Under the pieces are notes generated by a model, which saw only the letters and a list, made by a program, of their open reading frames with translations, had not been told where the DNA came from and did not search any database. 57,554 nucleotides of DNA. Source: Bradyrhizobium pachyrhizi (GTDB lineage Bacteria; Pseudomonadota; Alphaproteobacteria; Rhizobiales; Xanthobacteraceae). Below, in pieces: positions 1 to 6,750 of the stretch (its first letter is position 1; every line of letters begins with the position of its first letter). The stretch lies in the NCBI RefSeq assembly GCF_001189245.1, contig NZ_LFIQ01000119.1, positions 186,479-244,032 on the forward strand. The letters run 5' to 3'. Made by a program: the position numbers and the translations under genes.

Positions 1-176
1 GTCGATTGCGGCTCAATGACGCCGAGCAGCGCGCAGGCTGCAACCGCCGCGTCGGCGGCCGTGCCGCCCTCGCGCATCACCTCGATGGCCGCGAGCGCCG
101 CTTCCGGATGCGACGTCGCCACCATCGCGTTCTGGGCGTGGACCGTGGAACGGCCGGCGAAATGGAAATTCCTCAT
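1..176 (-). CDS. Gamma-glutamyltransferase family protein, N-terminal part
   Basis: Only the first 58 codons lie in the window; the gene runs off the left edge. The translation opens MRNFHFAGRSTVHA and continues with the stretch around EGGTAADAAVAAC and a GVIEPQS motif, which is the usual N-terminal pattern of the gamma-glutamyltranspeptidase family (N-terminal nucleophile hydrolases that cleave gamma-glutamyl bonds, as in glutathione). The catalytic threonine would be outside the window. The ATG at 176 is the first start before the conserved block. There is no signal peptide, so a cytoplasmic enzyme is likely. Confidence 0.8.
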   Translation of the reverse strand, partial: MRNFHFAGRSTVHAQNAMVATSHPEAALAAIEVMREGGTAADAAVAACALLGVIEPQS

Positions 177-265
177 GACAGAGTGCTCGCTTGATCGTGA
201 TGGTCTGATGCGGCTGCGGCGGATGATGCCAAGTACATGACACACTCATCCCCGGCTGAGCAATG

Positions 266-279
266 CCTGGCATGCCAGG
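266..279. other. Perfect 14-bp palindrome upstream of trhO
   Basis: CCTGGCATGCCAGG is fully self-complementary. It sits in the divergent region between the gamma-glutamyltransferase start (176) and trhO (347). It could be an operator, but no regulator is adjacent, and a 14-mer palindrome in GC-rich DNA can arise by chance. Confidence 0.3.
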
Positions 280-346
280 GGAATTATCCCGACAATGCAT
301 GGCTTTGCGGGTTTCGCCGGGCTGGCCGGCCTGATAAACCCCGGCG

Positions 347-1138
347 ATGCCCTTCAAGGTCGCCGCCTTCTACCAGTTCGCCGCGCTGCCGGACTTCCGT
401 GCGCTGCGCGAGCCGCTGCGTACGTTCTGCGCCGGGCTCGATCTCAAGGGCAGCGTGCTGCTCGCCCATGAGGGCATCAACGGCACCATTGCCGGCACCG
501 ACCAAGGCATCGATGACTTCGTTGCGGAGCTCAGGCACGGAGCGCTGTTCGGCGGCCGCCTCGACAATCTCGAGCTGAAGTTCTCCGAAGCCGCGCAGAT
601 GCCATTCCGGCGGCTCAAGGTGCGGCTGAAGAAGGAGATCGTCACGCTCGGCGACACCACGGTCGATCCGACGCGGCAGGTCGGCACCTATGTCGATGCC
701 GCCGACTGGAACGAGCTGATCGCCGCGCCTGACATCATGGTGCTCGATACCCGCAACGCGTTCGAGGTCGCGATGGGCACGTTCGAAGGCGCGGTGGATC
801 CCAGGATCGCGAGCTTTGGACAATTCAAGGAATTTGCGGCGCGAAACCTCGATCCGGCCAAGCACCGCAGGATTGCGATGTTCTGCACCGGCGGCATCCG
901 CTGCGAGAAGGCCAGCGCCTATCTGCTCGCGCAAGGCTTTGCCGAGGTCTATCACCTCAAGGGCGGCATCCTGAAATATCTCGAGGACGCCCCGCAGCAG
1001 GACAGCCGCTGGCGCGGCGACTGCTTTGTGTTCGACGAGCGTGTTGCGCTCGGCCACGGCCTGCGCGAGAGTGCGGGTGCGCTTTCGAGCGACGCGGAGC
1101 GCGAGAGTGCCCCCTGCGAGGCTGCCGTCCATGAATGA
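347..1138 (+). CDS. trhO: tRNA uridine(34) hydroxylase (TrhO/YceA), rhodanese domain
   Basis: 263 residues. The family installs 5-hydroxyuridine at wobble position 34 of tRNA in an oxygen-dependent, prephenate-independent way. An N-terminal UPF0176-type domain contains the HEGINGTIAGT stretch (about residues 41-51). A rhodanese domain follows, with the loop CTGGIRCEK carrying the active-site cysteine at residue 180. The next gene, slyX, starts 8 bases before this stop codon, so the two are probably cotranslated. The ATG at 347 has no strong ribosome site but begins right at the conserved domain. Identification is firm from motif and length. Confidence 0.9.
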   Translation: MPFKVAAFYQFAALPDFRALREPLRTFCAGLDLKGSVLLAHEGINGTIAGTDQGIDDFVAELRHGALFGGRLDNLELKFSEAAQMPFRRLKVRLKKEIVTLGDTTVDPTRQVGTYVDAADWNELIAAPDIMVLDTRNAFEVAMGTFEGAVDPRIASFGQFKEFAARNLDPAKHRRIAMFCTGGIRCEKASAYLLAQGFAEVYHLKGGILKYLEDAPQQDSRWRGDCFVFDERVALGHGLRESAGALSSDAERESAPCEAAVHE

Positions 1139-1346
1139 CACGGCCAGGCTGAGCGAGCGGATCGATGCGTTGGAGGTTCGCCTGACCTATCAGGACGAGG
1201 CCATCGAGACGCTGAACCAGACCATCACGGCACAATGGAAGCAGATCGACGCGCTGACGCGCCAGATCGCCGAGTTGCGCGACCGGCTTCAGGAGGCCGA
1301 ACGCCAGGCGCCCGGCCCCGGCAACGAGCGCCCACCGCACTATTGA
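1131..1346 (+). CDS. slyX: SlyX family coiled-coil protein
   Basis: 71 residues. The protein is nearly all heptad-like helix (SERIDALEVRLTYQDEAIE, then ALTRQIAELRDRL) and ends in a short proline-rich tail, GPGNERPPHY, typical of the SlyX family. Molecular function is unknown; in enterobacteria it lies near slyD. The ATG at 1131 overlaps the end of trhO by 8 bases in another frame, indicating translational coupling. A longer reading of the same frame from 1026 exists but its extra residues lie inside trhO and look non-coding. Confidence 0.85.
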   Translation: MNDTARLSERIDALEVRLTYQDEAIETLNQTITAQWKQIDALTRQIAELRDRLQEAERQAPGPGNERPPHY

Positions 1347-1375
1347 TCAGTGCCGCCGGACCGCGGCAGCACCGG

Positions 1376-2263
1376 CTACATGTTGCTCACCTGACGCATC
1401 GGCTTCGCGCCGCTGAAGAACAGGCTGGACAACCGCTGCACCATCGCCGTGGCGCGGCTGCCTTCGAGACCAGGGCGAACGCATAGCAGGCGCTTCTGCA
1501 CCGGAAGCTCCGGAAGATAATAGTCCTTCGCCGAGATCAGCGAGGACGGGATCATCCGCTCGGGGCACGCCGTCAGGCCGTATCCGGCCCGTGCGGCTTC
1601 CAGCCGCAGCTGATGGTTCGGGCTCCTGAACACGATCTTGTACGAGATGTTGTGCTTGGTGAGCGTCCGGATCATCCAGTCGTCACCGGGCCAGGCCAGG
1701 ATCGGGATCGGGGCGCCCGGCCGCAGCACAAAATCGCGCGATCGCACCCACACCGACCGCTCGTCGGCTTCGGCGGCGATCGTCACCTCGTCTTCGTTCT
1801 CCTGCGAAGGGTTGCTGTAGACGAACGCGATGTCGATGTAGCCGTCGATCAATCCCCTGATGACGGCCGGTGACATGTCGGCGTGCAGCAGAACGTCGGC
1901 GAGTGCATCGGATGGATGCAGCTTCAGGAACTCCTCGGCGAGCATCGTGCTGATTCCCAGCCGCAACGGCTGGGGTCCTTCGTGATTGCCGCCGAGCCGA
2001 AGCAGTTGATCGTTGGCTTCGAGGATGCGCCTCGCCTGCTGCACGGCGACCTTGCCAAGCTCCGTGGTCGTGGTGCCGTTTGCGGTTCTGACGAAGAGTG
2101 CGCCACCAATCAGGCTTTGCAGGCGCTTGACCTGCGAACTGATCGCCGGCTGGCTGAGGCCGAGACGCTCCCCGGCTTTCGACAGGCTGCCTGTCTCCGC
2201 GATCGCAACGACGGTGCGAACGATTTCAGTAGGAATATTCAAATGCTGACGCGGTCTATGCAT
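1376..2263 (-). CDS. LysR family transcriptional regulator
   Basis: 295 residues, normal length for the family. The winged helix-turn-helix spans about residues 10-70 (VVAIAETGSLSKAGERLGLS followed by QPAISSQVKRLQ). The rest is the periplasmic-binding-like effector domain. The ATG at 2263 lies 46 bp from a good T-N11-A LysR box at 2309-2329, which suggests autoregulation. The target is not evident: the nearest divergent gene, tadE-like, starts 380 bp away and has no obvious metabolic link. The effector is unknown. Confidence 0.88.
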   Translation of the reverse strand: MHRPRQHLNIPTEIVRTVVAIAETGSLSKAGERLGLSQPAISSQVKRLQSLIGGALFVRTANGTTTTELGKVAVQQARRILEANDQLLRLGGNHEGPQPLRLGISTMLAEEFLKLHPSDALADVLLHADMSPAVIRGLIDGYIDIAFVYSNPSQENEDEVTIAAEADERSVWVRSRDFVLRPGAPIPILAWPGDDWMIRTLTKHNISYKIVFRSPNHQLRLEAARAGYGLTACPERMIPSSLISAKDYYLPELPVQKRLLCVRPGLEGSRATAMVQRLSSLFFSGAKPMRQVSNM

Positions 2264-2308
2264 CGCGAGCCCTCCAGTCTCAGCACGGGACGCAATTCCA
2301 ATCTTCAG

Positions 2309-2329
2309 AGTATGTGATCAGGCTATACT
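2309..2329. promoter_or_regulatory. Probable LysR box (AGTAT-N11-ATACT)
   Basis: Perfect 5-bp arms separated by 11 bases fit the T-N11-A pattern bound by LysR-type regulators. It is 46 bp upstream of the LysR start codon at 2263. The arms are an exact inverted match. Binding is inferred, not shown. Confidence 0.55.
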
Positions 2330-2643
2330 AACATTTGGTTGCACTTTCGTTTAGCTACAATTACCGCCAAGGCACTGATATTGCAGGCCATATGTATTGT
2401 TACGTGCATTGCTCCGCATATCACGGTATCCCACAACTACATCTCCACACGCTGCAGCACCTCAACCGCGCCACACTCCGGGTTTTTGCGGATATCGCAT
2501 CAAATATTCTGATCGCCCCATAACGTTTCACTGACCCGATAAGTCTGAATTGCGGCCGCTGATTCGTGAAAGCGTTTTCATAGTTTTCCTTAATCAAAGC
2601 CTCGCAACGTGACGTCGTAGTTGGCGTTTCGAGGTGTGTTGCA
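2330..2643. other. AT-richer intergenic region before tadE
   Basis: About 310 bases without a convincing gene. The composition is visibly richer in A and T than the genes on either side. A 62-codon open frame at 2335-2523 has no ribosome site and no recognisable features, so I do not call it. The stretch probably holds the promoter of the TadE/TadG pair. I see no repeat or RNA-like structure in it. Confidence 0.4.
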
Positions 2644-3057
2644 ATGACCAGATTTTTTCGCTGCCGAAGCGGTGCGTCCGCCGTCGAATTCGCGCTGATG
2701 CTGCCGCTGTTTCTTGCCTTCATTTTCGGCATCATCGTCTTCGGCTCGTATCTCGCCATGGTGCATGGCGTTCAGCAACTCGCCGCCGAAGCGGCGCGGT
2801 CATCCATCGCGGGAATGACCGACACCGAACGCAACAGCCTCGCGACGAGCTACGTCACCGCCAACGCGTCGACCTATCCGTTGCTCGTCCCCGGCAATCT
2901 CACGGTCAATGCCGCGCCGTCTCCATCGAATGCCAACGTCTACGTCGTGACGGTCAACTACAACGCAGCCGGCAACTTCATCTACAAGCTGCCCTTCGTC
3001 CCCGCCCCGGCGAGCACGATCGTCCGCTCCGCGGCGATTCAGTACGGGGGATTCTAG
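2644..3057 (+). CDS. TadE-like pilus assembly protein
   Basis: 137 residues. A short basic start is followed by the TadE signature: SGASAVEFALMLP, then a single hydrophobic segment at about residues 18-40 with FGIIVFGSYL, and then QLAAEAARSSIAGM. TadE/TadF proteins are pseudopilins processed by the prepilin peptidase and needed for Flp (tight adherence) pili. The conserved glutamate after AVE is present. The downstream TadG-like gene begins two bases after this stop. The main tad locus is not in this window, so this is a detached pair. Confidence 0.85.
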   Translation: MTRFFRCRSGASAVEFALMLPLFLAFIFGIIVFGSYLAMVHGVQQLAAEAARSSIAGMTDTERNSLATSYVTANASTYPLLVPGNLTVNAAPSPSNANVYVVTVNYNAAGNFIYKLPFVPAPASTIVRSAAIQYGGF

Positions 3058-3058
3058 G

Positions 3059-4729
3059 ATGAGAGGCGTCCTCATGCTGATGCGGCGCTTCGGCGCCGAC
3101 GAACGAGGAAACTTCGCGATGATCAGCGCCGGCCTGATGACGCTCCTGATCGGGTGCGCCGGGCTCGCCATCGATCTCGGCACGATCTTCGCCGACCGGC
3201 GCAAGACGCAGAGCACCGCCGATCTCGCCGCGATCGTCGCCGCCGCCAACCTGAACAATCCGGTCAACGCCGCCACCGCGACCGTGACGCAGAACAAGTA
3301 CCCGGCCAGTGCGCTGGTCAAGGTCGAGACAGGAACCTACACCGCAAACAGCGCCATCGCGCCGCAGGCCCGTTTCGTGACCCCGGCGGTCGGCACTCCC
3401 AACGCAGCGCGGGTCACGCTGAACACCCAGACCCCGCTCTACTTCGCGCGGTACCTCACCGGCGCGAGCAGCTTCACCATCAAGACGACCGCCACCGCGA
3501 CATCGACCGAAATGGCCTCGTTCGCGATCGGGTCGAGGCTGCTCTCGGTCAACGGCGGCGCGCTCAATGCGCTGCTCGGCTCGATGCTCGGCACCACGCT
3601 GTCGCTCTCGGTGATGGACTACAATGCGCTGATCAGCGCGAAGATCGACGCACTGGACTTCCTGTCGGCACTGGCGACCCGGGTCAACCTGACCGGCGTC
3701 ACCTATAGCGACCTGCTGAGCAGCAACCTCAAGGTCGGCGACATCGTCGCGTCCGCGCTGACCACCCAGCAGATCACCAACGGCGCCAACGCGGCGACCA
3801 CAGCGCTGTCGACGATCTCCCAGGGCGTCACCGGCTCCACCACCAAGATTTCGCCGGGCACGCTGGTCGACCTCGGTCCCTTCGCCAATCTCACGGTGGG
3901 GCAGAAACCCAAGGTCGGCGCCAGTGTTTCGGTGTTCGACCTGATTTCCACGGTGGCCCAGATCGCCAACGGCAACCATCAGATCGCTACCTCGATCAAT
4001 CTCGGGCTGCCCGGCATCGCCAACGTCTCCGTGATCGCAACAATCGGCGAGCGCCCGGTCGGCTCGAGCTGGATCGCGATCGGCACCCAGGGTGTGAGCG
4101 TCCACACCGCGCAGACCAGGATCCTGGCAACGATCAATGTGCTCGGCTCCGGCACCGTGTCTGCGATCAATCTCCCGGTCTATGTCGAGGTCGCCTCGGG
4201 TACCGCGACGCTCAACGCTGTGTCCTGCGGCCACCCGAACATCAACACCTCGCAGGTGACGATCGGCGTGACGCCAGGGATCGTGGATGCATGGATCGGC
4301 AACGTCACGGTCGCCGACATGACCAACTTCACGACCAAGCCCAATCCGCCGCCGGCGACACTGGTCAACCTCGGTCTCGCCACCGTCACCGGCCTCGCGC
4401 ATGCCGGCATGGGCAACACCACGCCGACCAATGTCAACTTCAGTTACAGCGACATCCAGTCGGGCACCAAGAAGACGGTGACGACAACCAACTTCCTTTC
4501 GTCGCTGACAGGAAGTCTGCTCGGCAACATCTCGCTGACCATCAATCTCGGCCCGCTCGGGCTGCCGATCCCGGGATTGGGGGCGCTCGTCATGAGCATC
4601 CTGAACGGCGTGACGAGTTCAGTCGATCAGGTGCTGGCCTCGCTGCTCGCGACGCTCGGCATCGGGCTCGGCCAGGTCGACGTTTGGGTGCTGGGCATTC
4701 GCTGCGATGGCGCCGTGCTGGTAAACTAA
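3059..4729 (+). CDS. TadG-like pilus assembly protein
   Basis: 556 residues. The N-terminus has the TadG-type segment ERGNFAMISAGLMTLLIG with a transmembrane stretch, then LAIDLGTIFADRRKTQSTAD, the alanine-rich helix and Asp-containing motif shared by TadG-like proteins. The remaining 450 residues are rich in Thr, Asn, Val and Gly and look like an exported beta-rich domain; I see no von Willebrand MIDAS motif. The start overlaps the spacing to tadE (stop 3055-3057, ATG 3059), so the two form an operon. The protein probably sits in the inner membrane with a periplasmic body. Exact role unknown. Confidence 0.75.
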   Translation: MRGVLMLMRRFGADERGNFAMISAGLMTLLIGCAGLAIDLGTIFADRRKTQSTADLAAIVAAANLNNPVNAATATVTQNKYPASALVKVETGTYTANSAIAPQARFVTPAVGTPNAARVTLNTQTPLYFARYLTGASSFTIKTTATATSTEMASFAIGSRLLSVNGGALNALLGSMLGTTLSLSVMDYNALISAKIDALDFLSALATRVNLTGVTYSDLLSSNLKVGDIVASALTTQQITNGANAATTALSTISQGVTGSTTKISPGTLVDLGPFANLTVGQKPKVGASVSVFDLISTVAQIANGNHQIATSINLGLPGIANVSVIATIGERPVGSSWIAIGTQGVSVHTAQTRILATINVLGSGTVSAINLPVYVEVASGTATLNAVSCGHPNINTSQVTIGVTPGIVDAWIGNVTVADMTNFTTKPNPPPATLVNLGLATVTGLAHAGMGNTTPTNVNFSYSDIQSGTKKTVTTTNFLSSLTGSLLGNISLTINLGPLGLPIPGLGALVMSILNGVTSSVDQVLASLLATLGIGLGQVDVWVLGIRCDGAVLVN

Positions 4730-4730
4730 A

Positions 4731-4812
4731 GCATGATCCGGAAAATTGCGAAGCGGTTTTCCCTCGCGACAAACGCAAAGCGTTTGCGCGGAGATCACGC
4801 TCAAACAAGAAG
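4731..4812. repeat. Intergenic palindromic repeat directly after tadG-like gene
   Basis: It begins with GCATGATCCGGAAAA two bases after the TAA stop of the TadG-like gene. Nested inverted repeats are visible: GGAAAA (4740) against TTTTCC (4757-4762), and AAACGC-aaa-GCGTTT at 4771-4785. I recognise this opening from many intergenic repeats in Bradyrhizobium and Rhodopseudomonas. It may also act as the transcript end. Confidence 0.55.
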
Positions 4813-4881
4813 CGAAAGCGCGACCATCGCGCTTGAGGGGACCGATCGCGACGGGCATCACATCGGGGTCAGGAGACTGCC

Positions 4882-5169
4882 GTGAGCACAACGATAAGAT
4901 ACAAGACCGACAGCCAACGAACGATCCTGCTGAAGCGCGGGACGATCTTCTTCCGCAACACCAGTGTCGGATGTCTTGTGCTCAACCTCTCGACCGGCGG
5001 CGCGGGGCTCGCCGTGGAAAGCGACGTCGCAATCCCGCTCGCGTTCGAGCTCGAGATCGAGAGCGAACCGATCCGGCGGCACTGCATCGTGGCCTGGCGC
5101 CTGGAGCGACGGCTCGGCGTGACCTTCGAATCTGACCGGATGCAGCGCCCCGCCGGCGGCCCCGTCTAG
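4882..5169 (+). CDS. Small PilZ-domain protein
   Basis: 95 residues. A single PilZ-like beta-barrel: VLNLSTGGAGLAVESD corresponds to the conserved D/NxSxxG segment of c-di-GMP receptors. The upstream RxxxR arm is only weakly matched by the N-terminal QRTILLKRG, so binding of c-di-GMP is likely but not certain. The start is GTG at 4882, supported by AGGAG eight bases upstream. Standalone PilZ proteins often work as c-di-GMP adaptors for motility or exopolysaccharide. Two GGDEF-EAL proteins lie within 13 kb. Confidence 0.7.
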   Translation: MSTTIRYKTDSQRTILLKRGTIFFRNTSVGCLVLNLSTGGAGLAVESDVAIPLAFELEIESEPIRRHCIVAWRLERRLGVTFESDRMQRPAGGPV

Positions 5170-5293
5170 ACTATCCCGGCGATCAAGGTATGCGGACGGG
5201 CCCGGTCGCTCCAAGCCATCGCTCCGCGGCGAATAGTTCGCCGCATGTTGAACTCATGCGGCATCGTGGTTAGCAGCCGGTGGGATATACCAG

Positions 5294-5479
5294 CTAATTG
5301 TCCCGATTGCCGTCGTGCTTCGACGGCGCCGGCTGCGTGGCGCTGACCGGATCGGAGGCCGGGAAGGTATCCTCGAGCCCCTCCTTCAGCCGGGTGCGAG
5401 CCTTGCGGTCGGCAGCCTGCGCCTCGTGCGGCTTCTCGGCATGCTTGTCGTGCGGGGCAGGATCGAATTTGTCGGCCAT
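5294..5479 (-). CDS. Small hydrophilic protein, probable stress-response gene
   Basis: 61 residues, strongly charged, with no membrane segment. The C-terminal motif DTFPASDPVSATQPAPS recurs in small rhizobial proteins as I remember them; function is unknown. The ATG at 5479 is preceded by a purine-rich site, and 24 bases further up lies a GGAAC-N17-CGTT sequence that matches the EcfG sigma factor promoter. I infer expression under the general stress response. The gene stands alone between the PilZ gene and hemE. Confidence 0.65.
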   Translation of the reverse strand: MADKFDPAPHDKHAEKPHEAQAADRKARTRLKEGLEDTFPASDPVSATQPAPSKHDGNRDN

Positions 5480-5502
5480 GTCGTCCCTCCATTCGGGGGG
5501 AC

Positions 5503-5528
5503 AACGCGGCCACGCAAAAAGGGGTTCC
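5503..5528 (-). promoter_or_regulatory. Probable EcfG (general stress sigma) promoter
   Basis: On the minus strand GGAAC (5524-5528) is followed after 17 bases by CGTT (5503-5506), matching the alphaproteobacterial EcfG consensus GGAAC-N16/17-CGTT. It is correctly placed for the 61-residue gene starting at 5479. Confidence 0.6.
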
Positions 5529-5601
5529 AGAACCGCCTTGGCCCATTGCGCTGCAGCGTGTATCAGGGGCGCAAACTTTGACCTGATCAGGAACTATCCG
5601 C

Positions 5602-6648
5602 GTGCCCCAGGATCCCACCAAAAAGCCGCTCATCGACGTCCTGTCGGGCCATCGGCAGGCCGTGCCGCCGCTCTGGATGATGCGGCAGGCCGGCCGCTAT
5701 CTGCCGGAATATCGCGAGCTGCGTGCCAAGGCCGGCGGCTTCCTCGATCTCTGCTTCACGCCCGAATTCGCCGCCGAGGTCACGCTGCAGCCGATCCGCC
5801 GGTTCAACTTCGACGCCGCGATCATCTTCTCCGACATCCTGGTAATCCCCTACGCGCTCGGCCGCTCGGTGCGCTTCGAGGCCGGCGAAGGACCCCGGCT
5901 CGATCCGCTGGCAACGCCCGGCGAGATCGCGACGCTGGCGGCCCATGCCAATTTCGACAAACTCGAGCCGGTGTTTGAAGCGTTGCGCCGCGTCCGTCGC
6001 GAACTCGCCCCCGAGATCGCGCTGATCGGCTTCTGCGGCGCGCCGTGGACGGTTGCGACCTACATGGTGGCCGGACAGGGCACGCCGGACCAGGCACCCG
6101 CGCGGATGCTTGCCTACCGCCATCCGGATGCGTTCGCCAGGATCATCGACGTGCTGATCGAGAACTCGATCCACTATCTGGTCGGCCAGTTGAAGGCCGG
6201 CGCCGACTGCCTGCAGATCTTCGACACCTGGGCCGGCGTGCTGCCGCCGCGCGAATTCGCCCGCTGGTCGATCGAGCCGACCCGGCGCATCGTGGCCGGA
6301 GTGCGCAAGCAGGTCCCCGATGCCAGGATCATCGGCTTCCCGCGCGGCGCGGCAGGCATGCTGCCGGCCTATGTCGAGCAAACCGGCGTCGATGCGGTCT
6401 CGATCGATTGGGCCACCGAGCCGTCAATGATCCGCGAGCGCGTGCAGAGCCGGGTCGCGGTGCAGGGCAATCTCGATCCGCTGGCCCTGATCGCCGGCGG
6501 CGCCGCGCTCGATCGCGCGGTGGACGATGTGCTGGAGAACTTCGGCAAGGGGCGGCTGATCTTCAATCTCGGCCACGGCATCCTCCCCGAAACGCCGATC
6601 GCCCATGTCGAGCAGATGGTCGCGAGGGTGCGCGCATATAAGGGCTGA
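5602..6648 (+). CDS. hemE: Uroporphyrinogen decarboxylase
   Basis: 348 residues, full length. It converts uroporphyrinogen III to coproporphyrinogen III in heme synthesis, in the cytoplasm. Family motifs are clear: PPLWMMRQAGRYLPEYR near residue 22 (substrate-binding arginines), FSDILVIPYALG, GFCGAPWTVATYMV, and the C-terminal FNLGHGILPETP. The start is GTG at 5602; the first codons read PQDPTKKPLIDVLSG, the expected N-terminus. In many relatives hemE lies beside hemH/hemJ and rho; here the next genes are unrelated and in the opposite direction. Confidence 0.96.
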   Translation: MPQDPTKKPLIDVLSGHRQAVPPLWMMRQAGRYLPEYRELRAKAGGFLDLCFTPEFAAEVTLQPIRRFNFDAAIIFSDILVIPYALGRSVRFEAGEGPRLDPLATPGEIATLAAHANFDKLEPVFEALRRVRRELAPEIALIGFCGAPWTVATYMVAGQGTPDQAPARMLAYRHPDAFARIIDVLIENSIHYLVGQLKAGADCLQIFDTWAGVLPPREFARWSIEPTRRIVAGVRKQVPDARIIGFPRGAAGMLPAYVEQTGVDAVSIDWATEPSMIRERVQSRVAVQGNLDPLALIAGGAALDRAVDDVLENFGKGRLIFNLGHGILPETPIAHVEQMVARVRAYKG

Positions 6649-6654
6649 GGCCTT

Positions 6655-6738
6655 GTAGCCCGGATACAGCGCAGCGCAATCCGGGTGCCTGTTGCGGTGT
6701 AGAAGGTCCCGGATTTCGCTCCGCTGCATCCGGGCTAC
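6655..6738. repeat. Inverted repeat (GTAGCCCGGAT ... ATCCGGGCTAC) after hemE
   Basis: Perfect 11-bp arms at 6655-6665 and 6728-6738 enclose further copies of the GGAT/ATCC core. It lies between two convergent genes (hemE and the GMC oxidoreductase), so it can serve as a bidirectional terminator. Similar elements are common between genes in Bradyrhizobium. Confidence 0.6.
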
Positions 6739-6750
6739 GTCACTGCGAGT

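Noticed and set aside
2335..2523. 62-codon open frame in the gap before tadE
   Set aside because: No ribosome site, no recognisable motif, odd composition with many His and Tyr, and it starts directly beside a LysR box.
2978..4402. 474-codon minus-strand frame
   Set aside because: Antisense of the TadG-like gene, low-complexity Asp/Arg/Gly translation and no domain.
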